Source: JBFXAF01 sp050184585
GTDB taxonomy: Bacteria > Pseudomonadota > Alphaproteobacteria > Rhizobiales > Rhizobiaceae
Length of the DNA: 64,000 bases
Direction of reading: 5' to 3'
Assembly: GCA_050184585.1 (NCBI GenBank)
Contig: JBFXAF010000001.1
Coordinates: 434,001 to 498,000 of the forward strand
A program made the position numbers and the translations under genes. The notes under the pieces are model-generated. The model had not been told where the DNA came from. It searched no databases and saw only the letters and a list, made by a program, of their open reading frames with translations. This document shows, piece by piece, positions 28,480-38,349 of this stretch; positions within the stretch are counted from its first letter, which is position 1; each line of letters begins with the position of its first letter.

Positions 28480-28613
28480 CCTTTGAGATTCAGATGAGGG
28501 CGGCCTGCAAACAGCGGCTTTCTGCGCTTCCGGTGCTCACGTACCAAATGTACGCTTCGCTCCGGTTCTCGAAATCCACAATTTTCGGCTCGCCCTGACC
28601 TGAATCTCAAAGG
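28480..28613. repeat. 134-bp inverted-repeat intergenic element (REP/MITE-like)
   Basis: The ends are a perfect 14-bp inverted repeat: CCTTTGAGATTCAG at 28480-28493 and CTGAATCTCAAAGG at 28600-28613. The arms continue imperfectly inwards (AGGGCGG against CGCCCTGA), and the centre holds another palindrome, GTACCAAATGTAC (28541-28553). It fills the gap between two convergent genes and could fold into one long hairpin that ends transcription from both sides. The style is that of dispersed palindromic elements of alphaproteobacteria; I saw no second copy in this window. Confidence 0.75.
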
Positions 28614-28623
28614 GCCGCCCAGG

Positions 28624-29430
28624 TCAGCCGGCGACCCGCTCCATGAAGGCCATGGCGCCTTGCGGCGCACGGATCTTTCCTTCGTGGATGATGTAGACGA
28701 AGACGTCGCGCGGTTTCTTCGCCGGCTTGTTCGAGGGATCGGCCAGCGGCAGGTCGTCCGGCTGGCCACCCGATGCCCAGAGCTTGGCCCGCTCCGCCCA
28801 GCGGTCCAGCTCCTTCGGCTTGTAGGCGGTTGCCACGTCATCCTCGCCCTTCTGCAGGCGGGCATAGACGAAGTCCGCCGTGATGTCGGCGAATTCCGGA
28901 TAGTCGTGGTGATGCGCGTAGCAGATCCCGACCGCGTGCTTCCTTGCCAGCGCGACGAATTCCGGCACCGCGAACGAGGCGTTGCGGACTTCGAGGACGT
29001 GACGAAGCAGAAGGCCGGCATGTTTCTCCGGAAGCAGGCTTAGGAACGCCTCGAAGTCGTCCGGCTCGAATTTCTTGGTGGGTGCAAACTGCCAGACGAT
29101 CGGGCCGAGCTTTGGACCCAGTTCTTCCAGCCCCTGCGCGAAGAACTTCTTCATCGACTCGCCCGCCTCCGCCAGCACCTTGCGGTTGGTGACGAAGCGG
29201 TTGCCCTTGATCGAGAAGACGAAGGCGTCGGGCGTCTCGGCGGCCCACTTGGCATAGGTGGCCGGCGTGAAACCGGAGTAGTAGGTGCCGTTGACCTCGA
29301 TGGTCGGCACCTGCCGCGAGGCGTAGTTGAGCTGCTGCTTCTTCGGCAGTTTCTCGGGGTAGAACGTGCCTTCCCAGGGCTCGAAGGTCCAGCCGCCCAT
29401 GCCGGCGCGGATCGTTCCGGTTTTCGTCAC
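28624..29430 (-). CDS. DUF72 (YecE-like) family protein
   Basis: A 268-aa TIM-barrel-like protein of the DUF72 family. Typical segments are IRAGMGGWTFEPWEGTFYPE at the N-terminus, LNYASRQVPTIEVNGTYYSG, FVFSIKGNRFVTNRKVLAE, PIVWQFAPTKKFEPDDFEAF and the end YARLQKGEDD with VYIIHEGKIRAPQGAMAF. The biochemical role of the family is not established. The gene ends 11 bp from the inverted-repeat element, and no operon partner is evident. The 186 bp upstream up to the DCC gene show nothing else clear. Confidence 0.88.
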   Translation of the reverse strand: MTKTGTIRAGMGGWTFEPWEGTFYPEKLPKKQQLNYASRQVPTIEVNGTYYSGFTPATYAKWAAETPDAFVFSIKGNRFVTNRKVLAEAGESMKKFFAQGLEELGPKLGPIVWQFAPTKKFEPDDFEAFLSLLPEKHAGLLLRHVLEVRNASFAVPEFVALARKHAVGICYAHHHDYPEFADITADFVYARLQKGEDDVATAYKPKELDRWAERAKLWASGGQPDDLPLADPSNKPAKKPRDVFVYIIHEGKIRAPQGAMAFMERVAG

Positions 29431-29616
29431 TGGCGTTTCCTCGTCATTGGTCCGCCGCTCGCGGGCTTATGCGGCATCTGGCCCGCCAGTGTCCACACGA
29501 CCGGGGCCGGACGGCCGAGGCTCCTGACAGGTTCGCGCACCGAAACTTAACGCCCCGTTGATATCGGTAGCCTGACGACTTCAATCGGAACCGGGCTCCG
29601 GTCGGCACGGACAAGC

Positions 29617-31356
29617 ATGCACGTCGCGGTCTATTACGATGGGGATTGCCCCTTCTGCTCGCGCTACGTGCAGTACTTGCGCCTGAAGGACGCCGTCACC
29701 CGACTCCACCTCGTTGACGTGCGGACGGACGGGGAAAGCCGTCGCCGACTGACCAATGCGGGGCTCGATCTCGATAATGGCATGGTCGCCGAGATCGGCG
29801 GTCGGACCTATCACGGCGCCGATGCAATGCATGCGCTGTCGCTTCTGGCGGGACCTTCGGGCTGGGTCAACCGCTTGCTCGCCTCTGTGTTTGCATCCCG
29901 CCCGCTTGCGGTGATCGCCTATCCGGTGCTGCGCGCGGGACGCTCGGTCGTGCTGGACCTGCTCGGGCGCGGCCCGGTCGCCGGCGAGGATGCCGGGCTG
30001 GAAGCAAAATTCCGGCTGTTCGCGCTGCTGTTCGGCTTCTTCTCGGTCTTCCACGCCATCGCCTACGTCCTGCACTACGGGCGGTTCCCGCCGTCGCCCG
30101 ATATCATCGTGCTGCTCGCATTGGCGGTCGGCGTGGTGCTGAGGCCGCAGGCGCGGGGGCTTTTCCTCGGGCTGATGCTCGTCTCGCTCATCAGTGGATG
30201 GCTCCAGGCGCCGGCGTCGTCCAATCACACGATGCTGCGCAACTATGTCGCCCTGGCATTTGCCGTCATCTACGTTGCGCAGCTCCTGCGCGGGACCGGC
30301 TGGCAGCGCGTCTTTGCCGACTTCTCGGTGGTGGCCGGCGCCGGTCTGATGGTGATGTATGTCTTCGGCATCTTCCACAAGATCAACACCGGCTTCCTCG
30401 ACCCAGCGGTGAGCTGCGCGGTGACGCTGTGGCGCATGATGCCGCCGCCACTCAGCTATCTCGACGGGCCTGTCATCCAGTACGGCGCGATCTACGGCAC
30501 CTTCCTCGTGGAGGGTCTTATCCTCGTCGGCCTGTTCATCCGGCCGCTGCGTCATGTCGCGGTCGCCGCCGGCATCCTGTTCCACTGGCTGCTCGCGCTC
30601 AGCAATTTTTCCAACTATCTGCCGTTCACGACGCTCTCCATGTCGCTGCATGTGCTCTTCCTGTCGTCGGGCGCGGCGGCGCGGGTCTGGGCGAGCCCCG
30701 TCATGGCCGCGTTCACCCTGCGTCTGCGCCAGCCGCTCTGGATCGCGGTCGGAGCCACCTATGTCGCAGTCATGGCGTTCATGGTGGCGCTCGACCGCTA
30801 TTCGACGGCGACGCTGCTCGCATCGCTCTTCATCCTGCCGGTCGCATTCGCGATCCTGCGCTATGGAGGCGTGCACGAGGCCAGCCCGCGCTCGCAGGTC
30901 GCCGGGATGCGGGGCAGGGCGCTCGCCGCGGTGCTGGGCGGGCTGTTCTTCCTCTCCTGCCTGCTTCCCTATGCCGGGCTGAAGACGGCGCAGGCGATGA
31001 ACATGTTCGCCAATCTGAGGGTTGAAGGCGGCGTCTCGAATCATCTGGTCTTCCGCGATCCGCCGAGCCTGTTCGACAATCTCGCCGACGTCGTGATCGT
31101 CACGAAGATCGAGAACGCGCCGGGGCTCCGGTGGATGCTCAAGGAGGGCACGGGCATCGTCTACAATGACCTGCTGGCCAGGCTCCGGGCCAACCCGGCC
31201 GCGACTGTTTCGTTCGTGCGCGACGGCGTGCTGCGAGAGGACCAGAACGCGGCATCCCTCGCCGCCGATATCAAGACCAAGCTCTATGCGCCGGTGTGGG
31301 ACAAGTTCGTCGCCTTCCGGCCGGTGACACTCGACATGCCGCCGAAGTGCGAGTGA
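29617..31356 (+). CDS. DCC-domain / HTTM-like multi-membrane fusion protein
   Basis: A 579-aa fusion. Residues 1-115 form a DCC (DUF393) thioredoxin-like domain with YYDGDCPFCSRYVQYLRLKD (Cys11, Cys14) and GRTYHGADAMHALSLL. Residues 130-470 hold about ten hydrophobic segments with features of the HTTM / vitamin-K carboxylase-like family (FGIFHKINTGFLDP, GILFHWLLALSNFSNYLPF). The last 110 residues are soluble (FRDPPSLFDNLADVVIVT onward). DCC and HTTM genes are neighbours in many bacteria, and the fusion supports a joint redox or membrane-modifying role, but the substrate is unknown. The start at 29617 lacks a strong ribosome site. Confidence 0.75.
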   Translation: MHVAVYYDGDCPFCSRYVQYLRLKDAVTRLHLVDVRTDGESRRRLTNAGLDLDNGMVAEIGGRTYHGADAMHALSLLAGPSGWVNRLLASVFASRPLAVIAYPVLRAGRSVVLDLLGRGPVAGEDAGLEAKFRLFALLFGFFSVFHAIAYVLHYGRFPPSPDIIVLLALAVGVVLRPQARGLFLGLMLVSLISGWLQAPASSNHTMLRNYVALAFAVIYVAQLLRGTGWQRVFADFSVVAGAGLMVMYVFGIFHKINTGFLDPAVSCAVTLWRMMPPPLSYLDGPVIQYGAIYGTFLVEGLILVGLFIRPLRHVAVAAGILFHWLLALSNFSNYLPFTTLSMSLHVLFLSSGAAARVWASPVMAAFTLRLRQPLWIAVGATYVAVMAFMVALDRYSTATLLASLFILPVAFAILRYGGVHEASPRSQVAGMRGRALAAVLGGLFFLSCLLPYAGLKTAQAMNMFANLRVEGGVSNHLVFRDPPSLFDNLADVVIVTKIENAPGLRWMLKEGTGIVYNDLLARLRANPAATVSFVRDGVLREDQNAASLAADIKTKLYAPVWDKFVAFRPVTLDMPPKCE

Positions 31357-31384
31357 GGGCGGCAACGCGCTCCTCGCGCCGACG

Positions 31385-31413
31385 TTGAAGTTAGCCAGGT
31401 TTCTAGCTATCTT
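31385..31413 (+). promoter_or_regulatory. Putative promoter of the toxin-antitoxin pair, with inverted repeat
   Basis: TTGAAG (31385-31390) and TATCTT (31408-31413) are separated by 17 bp. The expected transcription start falls at about 31420, the antitoxin ATG, and no ribosome binding site precedes that ATG, so the mRNA may be leaderless. TAGC (31392-31395) and GCTA (31406-31409) form a small inverted repeat between and into the boxes, a plausible autoregulatory operator. Confidence 0.45.
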
Positions 31414-31419
31414 GGCCGT

Positions 31420-31995
31420 ATGGCCATCATCAACATGCACGACGCCAAGACGCAGCTCTCCGACCTCGTGGCGCGCGCCGAGGCGGGCGAGGAGATCGTC
31501 ATCGCCCGCCGCAACAAGCCGGCGGTCAGGCTGGTGCGGGTGGAGGCGGGCGAAAAAGGTCAAAGGCGCAAGCGCGAGCCTGGCGCACTGGCGAAGCTGC
31601 TCGAGCCGGACGTGTTGGCCCGTTTACGTGCGATGCAGGACGTCGAGTGGTTCGAGCACGCGCCAGACGAGTACATCAGCAAGACCAATATTGCAGCTTA
31701 CTATCGCAAGTATCCGCATGAGTGGGACGAGATGCGGACCATGGTGGGCTTTGGCGAGGATAGCCAAGCCGAATACGACGCGGGCGCGCTGCGCCGAGCC
31801 GTGGAAGCGGGCAGGGAGTTCACGATCATGAAGGACGGGAAGCCCGTAGCCAAGGTAGTGCCGGTCGAGCCGGAGCCGAAGTCGCGTGGCTGGGGCGCCT
31901 GGGAAGGCCGCTACACGCTGCCGGATTCCTTCTTCGATCCGCTGCCGGAAGAAGAACTGCGGGCCTGGGACGGTTCGGATGAACCTCCTGCTTGA
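31420..31995 (+). CDS. Tandem Phd/YefM-type antitoxin with internal insertion
   Basis: The antitoxin partner of the downstream VapC. At 191 aa it is about twice the usual Phd size. Residues 1-43 are a standard Phd DNA-binding module (MHDAKTQLSDLVARAEAGEE, then RRNKPAVRLVRV). Residues 124-151 repeat it in degenerate form (LRRAVEAGREFTIMKDGKPV, then AKVVPVEP); the KP of the hairpin is offset by 108 residues. Residues 45-120 between them are unrelated and aromatic-rich. The tail LPDSFFDPLPEEELRAWDG is the usual toxin-binding end. It overlaps the toxin by 17 nt. Confidence 0.82.
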   Translation: MAIINMHDAKTQLSDLVARAEAGEEIVIARRNKPAVRLVRVEAGEKGQRRKREPGALAKLLEPDVLARLRAMQDVEWFEHAPDEYISKTNIAAYYRKYPHEWDEMRTMVGFGEDSQAEYDAGALRRAVEAGREFTIMKDGKPVAKVVPVEPEPKSRGWGAWEGRYTLPDSFFDPLPEEELRAWDGSDEPPA

Positions 31996-32377
31996 TACGC
32001 ATACGCTGCTCTGGCTGCTCTTCAAGGACAAGCGCCTGCCGCGCGAAACGGCGCTGACGATCATCGATCGCTCGAACACCATCTTCGTCAGCGCGATCAG
32101 CGGCTTCGAGATTTCGACCAAGTCAAGCCTCGGCAAGCTGCCGGGCGCCGAATGGATCGCGCGTGATTTCGTCAACATCTGCGGCGATTTCGACTTCCGC
32201 GAATTGCCGCTCAACAACGCGCATGCGGTGATGGCGGGCGGGTTCCGGCCGGTTCACAAAGACCCGTTCGACCGCGTGCTCGCGGCGCAGGCGATCGTCG
32301 AGGGGTTTGAGCTGGTAACGGATGATCGGGCGATGGAGGTGCTGGGGGCGAGGGTGTTGTGGGGTACAGGTAGCTAG
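31979..32377 (+). CDS. vapC: VapC-type PIN-domain toxin
   Basis: A 132-aa PIN-domain ribonuclease. The acidic active-site residues are visible: Asp6 in LLLDTHTLLW, Glu44 in SGFEISTK, Asp95/Asp98 in HKDPFDRVLAAQA and Asp115/Asp116 in LVTDDRAM. The LLLDTHTLLW opening marks the subgroup usually paired with Phd-type antitoxins. It begins inside the antitoxin gene (17-nt overlap), implying translational coupling. The RNA target cannot be predicted from sequence. Confidence 0.93.
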   Translation: MNLLLDTHTLLWLLFKDKRLPRETALTIIDRSNTIFVSAISGFEISTKSSLGKLPGAEWIARDFVNICGDFDFRELPLNNAHAVMAGGFRPVHKDPFDRVLAAQAIVEGFELVTDDRAMEVLGARVLWGTGS

Positions 32378-32455
32378 GAAGTAGCTGTTGGTGCCGCGTC
32401 CCATATGACCAGATATGCGCGGAGCAGCCGATGGCGGGCAAATGAAAGCCAAGAT

Positions 32456-32484
32456 TTGACATTTTGATTAAGGTAACATATGGT
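32456..32484 (+). promoter_or_regulatory. Putative sigma-70 promoter of the XRE regulator gene
   Basis: A perfect -35 TTGACA (32456-32461) is followed after 17 bp by TATGGT (32479-32484). A second candidate -10, TATACT, is at 32494-32499. The stretch is A+T-rich compared with the rest of the window, and ATG follows at 32514 with GAGGA 9 nt before it. Confidence 0.5.
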
Positions 32485-32513
32485 AGGCAAGGTTATACTT
32501 TGAGGACAACCTG

Positions 32514-33017
32514 ATGCAGATCACTTCTGATCAGTGCCGTGCGGCCCGTAGCTTGTTGAGTTGGACCCAGGATCAGCTCGCGACCAACGCCAGCGTCTCC
32601 CGGGCCACCATCGTCGATTTTGAGTCCAATACACGCCAGCCGATGAGGAACAACTTGCGATCCATCGCTGACTGCATGTTTGCGGCCGGGATCGAGTTCA
32701 TTCCCGAGGATAGCAATTCGGGGGTAGGTGTTCGTTTCCGTCAACGGAAACTAGAGTACACCAGCAATGTAAGAATTGATCGATTCGACCGCACGGCGAC
32801 GATACGGATGCGCTATGCTGGGGAAGATTTCCTCTGCGCCATAGACCTCGACGCTGTTGATGACTACCACCGAGCGAACTTTGCTACAGATGAAGAGTTT
32901 GCGAAGGCGATCAGCGATATTCTGCACACAATCTTGACAGCTGCCGAGCGGTTTGCGCCAACGAACGTCAGAGACGGGAAACTGATCATCACCTACGACA
33001 TGCTGCAACCAAGCTAA
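32514..33017 (+). CDS. XRE-family helix-turn-helix protein with DUF1488-like C-terminal part
   Basis: A 167-aa protein with an N-terminal XRE helix-turn-helix (CRAARSLLSWTQDQLATNAS, then VSRATIVDFESNTRQP and NLRSIADCMFAAGIEF) of the stand-alone type found beside toxin genes. The C-terminal 95 residues (RFDRTATIRMRYAGEDFLCA, then LDAVDDYH, and a final KLIITYDML) loosely resemble DUF1488; this is tentative. The gene is lower in G+C and uses codons rare in its neighbours, suggesting recent acquisition. It has its own promoter and is probably independent of the vapC pair. Confidence 0.75.
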   Translation: MQITSDQCRAARSLLSWTQDQLATNASVSRATIVDFESNTRQPMRNNLRSIADCMFAAGIEFIPEDSNSGVGVRFRQRKLEYTSNVRIDRFDRTATIRMRYAGEDFLCAIDLDAVDDYHRANFATDEEFAKAISDILHTILTAAERFAPTNVRDGKLIITYDMLQPS

Positions 33018-33085
33018 CCAAGGAAGAGGGGGACGGCGTTTATATAGTTGCCGACTTGGCGTAGAGGTGTTGCAACCAAAAAGGT

Positions 33086-33110
33086 GAGCGCGGGACATGA
33101 CCGGGCGCTC
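33086..33110 (-). terminator. Rho-independent terminator downstream of uvrA
   Basis: On the minus strand GAGCGC and GCGCTC form a stem around a 13-nt loop that can pair further (CCGG/CCCG). It is followed by ACC and five T residues, 6 nt past the uvrA stop. On the plus strand it could also serve the XRE gene, but without a T-run. Confidence 0.65.
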
Positions 33111-33116
33111 AGTCCC

Positions 33117-36041
<2,925 letters not shown>

Positions 36042-36192
36042 GCCGCTCCGCCGCCTCGTGGTCGAATGTCTCGGATCGGCAGGTCGCTCCGGCCAACCGC
36101 TCATGTAGGTACGAACCCCGCGCCGTCGAGGGGTTCCAGCCGCCCAAACGGGAAAGCTCTAGCGGTCCCGCCCCGCGCACCGCAAGCGAAAA

Positions 36193-36207
36193 GAACAAAG
36201 ACCGAAC
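36193..36207 (-). promoter_or_regulatory. LexA (SOS) box upstream of uvrA
   Basis: GAAC-N7-GAAC on the plus strand (GTTC-N7-GTTC on the uvrA strand) matches the direct-repeat LexA operator of alphaproteobacteria exactly. It is 152 bp upstream of the uvrA start codon, which fits SOS induction of excision repair. Confidence 0.82.
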
Positions 36208-36444
36208 AGGCTCCTGACACAAACGGCTGTGGAAATCGCGCGGGGACTACGGCCTTCGATCACGTTTTTTTGGCAGGATCGCTTTTGTATTGACCCCCGC
36301 GGTCCATGGGCGCAGATTCCCGCTGTCGTCGATACGAAGAGCGCCTTCGTGCAGCTCTCCGAGGCCACCGGGCCGTCCGCGAGACGCCGCGGACACGGAT
36401 GGACGTCGCGACGACACATGGTGCAACGGACGAAAGGAGGAGGC

Positions 36445-36483
36445 ATGACCCCGCCGGACAGTCCCAACAGGCTCCGTCGCTAG
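36445..36483 (+). CDS. Possible 12-aa leader peptide ORF
   Basis: ATG at 36445 follows AAAGGAGGAGGC, one of the strongest ribosome binding sites in the window. It opens a 12-codon frame (MTPPDSPNRLRR) ending in TAG. Two hairpins and a T-rich run follow about 120 bp downstream on the same strand. This could be a leader-peptide/attenuator-type small transcript or chance. No downstream plus-strand gene is regulated directly, because the next gene is convergent. Confidence 0.3.
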   Translation: MTPPDSPNRLRR

Positions 36484-36603
36484 AGCGGAGCCGCGACCGG
36501 CAGCAGGCCTCGTGGAGGTTGCCGTCAGCCCGGTCGTTTGACCCTACAATCAGAGACTGCGGTCGGACCGTGAGCAGAGGCTCCGTGGCGTCCGAAATGA
36601 AAG

Positions 36604-36680
36604 CCGGCGGTTGACGCCGGCATCCGGACAGACGTTCGGAATGGCCCTGCGCGCCTTGGATGGCCGCAGGGCCTTTGTTT
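36604..36680 (+). terminator. Tandem hairpins with T-rich tail (plus-strand terminator)
   Basis: The first hairpin is GCCGGCG-GTTGA-CGCCGGC (36604-36622). The second pairs GGCCCTGCG (36644-36652) with CGCAGGGCC (36666-36674) and is followed by TTTGTTT. This is a credible intrinsic terminator for a plus-strand transcript starting in the preceding 350 bp. On the minus strand it sits past the peptidase stop and could serve that gene too. Confidence 0.55.
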
Positions 36681-36701
36681 GCGGGCGGTGTCGGGTCGTG
36701 G

Positions 36702-37556
36702 CTACAGACCCATCTCGTCGAGCACCTTGCGTATGCGCTCGCCGACCCTGATCTGGGGAACGGAGGGGGTGAAACCTTCCCGCTTCTCGCGGTCCTCGAT
36801 GCGCTTGCGCGCCTCCTCGAAGGCAGGGGCGAACTTCTTGTGCTTGGGCAGCGCCACCTTGAAGAATGCCTCGCCAAAGTAGGTCCAATCGGCCGTGGAC
36901 GTGCAGCCGAATGAGGCGCGGTCACTGGCGGCTGCGGTGATCAGCAACGTGTTCTCTTCCGCCAGCGCAGGGACGAACTGTCCGGAAAAGCAAGAGGACA
37001 CGATGATGACGCGGTTCCTGATGCGTGTCGCGCCGAGCATCCTGGCGAACTGGGCGGTCTTCAGGCGTCCGAGTTCGGCGCCGTTGAGGAGCAGGTTGAA
37101 GCCGTCCCACTGCTCGCCATGCGACGTCAGGAACATCACGAGCAGGTCCTCGTCCGGGTCCATGACCCCGGCGACTGCCGCAAGCGTTGCCTCGATGGTG
37201 TCGTTGGTGGCGAGCGGAGCGACCTTCAAGGTCTCGGCGTGGTTGACCAGCGAGAGCGCACGGTCGGCGGCGCCAAAGCTCCGTTCGAACAAGGAGCGGA
37301 CGGCCCGCACCTCCTTGCGGAACACGTCCTGGTCGCCCCAGCCGGCGACGCCGATGAAATAGACGTCGCGGGTGCTCGGCCTTTCGGGCGTCAGCTCCGA
37401 GACCGCGGCTGCAATCATGTCGCCCTGTTTCGACAACGCCTCGTCGATGCGTCGCTGGAGGGCGGGATCGGGCTCCTTCGCGGGCGGAGCCGCGGTAGCG
37501 GGCAGGGTGGTCGCAACGAGCGCGAGCACCACGCCCATGCAGGTCTGCAGCTTCAT
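36702..37556 (-). CDS. Secreted C13 (legumain-like) family cysteine peptidase
   Basis: A 284-aa exported protein: signal peptide MKLQTCMGVVLALVATTLPA with cleavage near ATAAPPAK, then a caspase/legumain-fold domain. The catalytic dyad is visible as His146 in MFLTSHGEQWDGF and Cys189 in VIIVSSCFSGQFVPAL, with the downstream family block LLITAAASDRASFGCTSTAD followed by WTYFGEAFF. C13 peptidases include legumain and the GPI-anchor transamidase. Bacterial members often cleave after Asn or Asp; the target here is unknown. The start at 37556 has GAGAGGG upstream. It is divergent from ssb across 277 bp that contain a LexA box. Confidence 0.87.
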   Translation of the reverse strand: MKLQTCMGVVLALVATTLPATAAPPAKEPDPALQRRIDEALSKQGDMIAAAVSELTPERPSTRDVYFIGVAGWGDQDVFRKEVRAVRSLFERSFGAADRALSLVNHAETLKVAPLATNDTIEATLAAVAGVMDPDEDLLVMFLTSHGEQWDGFNLLLNGAELGRLKTAQFARMLGATRIRNRVIIVSSCFSGQFVPALAEENTLLITAAASDRASFGCTSTADWTYFGEAFFKVALPKHKKFAPAFEEARKRIEDREKREGFTPSVPQIRVGERIRKVLDEMGL

Positions 37557-37681
37557 GGACCCTCTCGGCGATTTTTTCGTCCGACCGAAATGAAACAAAA
37601 CGTGTGAAAGCGATCAACCTCGCATTCGGGATGCGCGCTCTCGTCAGAAACGCCTTGCATGACCGACTGTTCTTGATTATA

Positions 37682-37696
37682 GAACAAATGACGAAC
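37682..37696 (+). promoter_or_regulatory. LexA (SOS) box between the C13 peptidase gene and ssb
   Basis: GAAC-AAATGAC-GAAC is an exact alphaproteobacterial LexA operator, 137 bp upstream of ssb and 125 bp upstream of the divergent peptidase gene. An overlapping palindrome GTTC-N9-GAAC (37669-37685) shares its first half-site. Either or both divergent genes could be LexA-controlled. Confidence 0.8.
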
Positions 37697-37833
37697 AAAC
37701 TCTCTGTGGACAGGACGCAAATAGGCACGGCGAGCGTGACCGCAGCGGCCTATAGGGTAATTCTGTCCTTGCGGGGGACAATTTCAGCGGCAAAGCGGCC
37801 ATCAGGCCAGTTTCGGACAAGCGGAGAAGTGTC

Positions 37834-38346
37834 ATGGCCGGTAGCGTAAACAAGGTCATTCTGGTTGGAAATCTAGGTGCTGACCCGGAAATCAGGCGGC
37901 TGAATTCTGGCGATCCGGTCGTAAATATCCGCGTCGCGACATCGGAAAGCTGGCGAGACAAGAATTCGGGTGAGCGCAAGGAAAAGACCGAGTGGCATAA
38001 TGTCGTGATTTTCAACGACAATCTTGCGAAGGTCGCCGAGCAGTACTTGAAGAAGGGCATGAAGGTCTACGTCGAGGGTCAACTCCAGACCCGGAAATGG
38101 CAGGACCAGAGCGGCCAGGACCGCTACACGACCGAAATCGTCCTGCAGAAGTTCCGCGGCGAGTTGCAGATGCTCGATGCGCGGGGCCAGGGCGGTGGTG
38201 ACGTGGCGCAATCGGGAGGCGGCCGTTCCGACTTCGGCCAGTCCGGACCAGGCGACGACAGGGGCGGACGTGGCGGCGGCGGTTCACGCGGCGGCTTCGG
38301 CGGCGGTGCCGGTTCGCGCGACCTGGACGACGAGATCCCGTTCTAG
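37834..38346 (+). CDS. ssb: Single-stranded DNA-binding protein
   Basis: A 170-aa SSB. The N-terminal OB fold (residues 1-115) has MAGSVNKVILVGNLGADPEI, EWHNVVIFNDNLAKVAEQYL and KKGMKVYVEGQLQTRKWQ. It is followed by a Gly-rich, disordered linker and the acidic C-terminal tail DLDDEIPF that recruits repair and replication partners. The length and tail are typical. The upstream LexA box predicts damage induction in addition to constitutive expression. Confidence 0.98.
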   Translation: MAGSVNKVILVGNLGADPEIRRLNSGDPVVNIRVATSESWRDKNSGERKEKTEWHNVVIFNDNLAKVAEQYLKKGMKVYVEGQLQTRKWQDQSGQDRYTTEIVLQKFRGELQMLDARGQGGGDVAQSGGGRSDFGQSGPGDDRGGRGGGGSRGGFGGGAGSRDLDDEIPF

Positions 38347-38349
38347 CCC

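Larger units (their letters stand above)
36042..36701. other. 660-bp intergenic region between uvrA and the C13 peptidase gene
   Basis: No protein-like gene is convincing here; the short open frames on both strands have no family features. It contains the uvrA LexA box (36193-36207), a 12-codon frame behind a near-perfect Shine-Dalgarno sequence (36445-36483), and two successive hairpins at 36604-36674, the second followed by T-rich sequence. In related bacteria uvrA and ssb are usually direct divergent neighbours, so the segment together with the peptidase gene may be an insertion between them. Confidence 0.6.

Noticed and set aside
29581..31563. A 660-codon open frame on the minus strand opposite the DCC/membrane protein gene
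   Set aside because: It mirrors the codon pattern of the plus-strand gene, is very rich in His, Arg, Glu and Asp, and lacks any domain; typical antisense shadow in high-GC DNA.
36159..36925. Minus-strand frames (102 and 221 codons) in the uvrA-peptidase interval as genes
   Set aside because: No ribosome site, no recognisable domain, Arg/Ser-rich shadow composition; the longer one runs antisense-frame through the peptidase gene.
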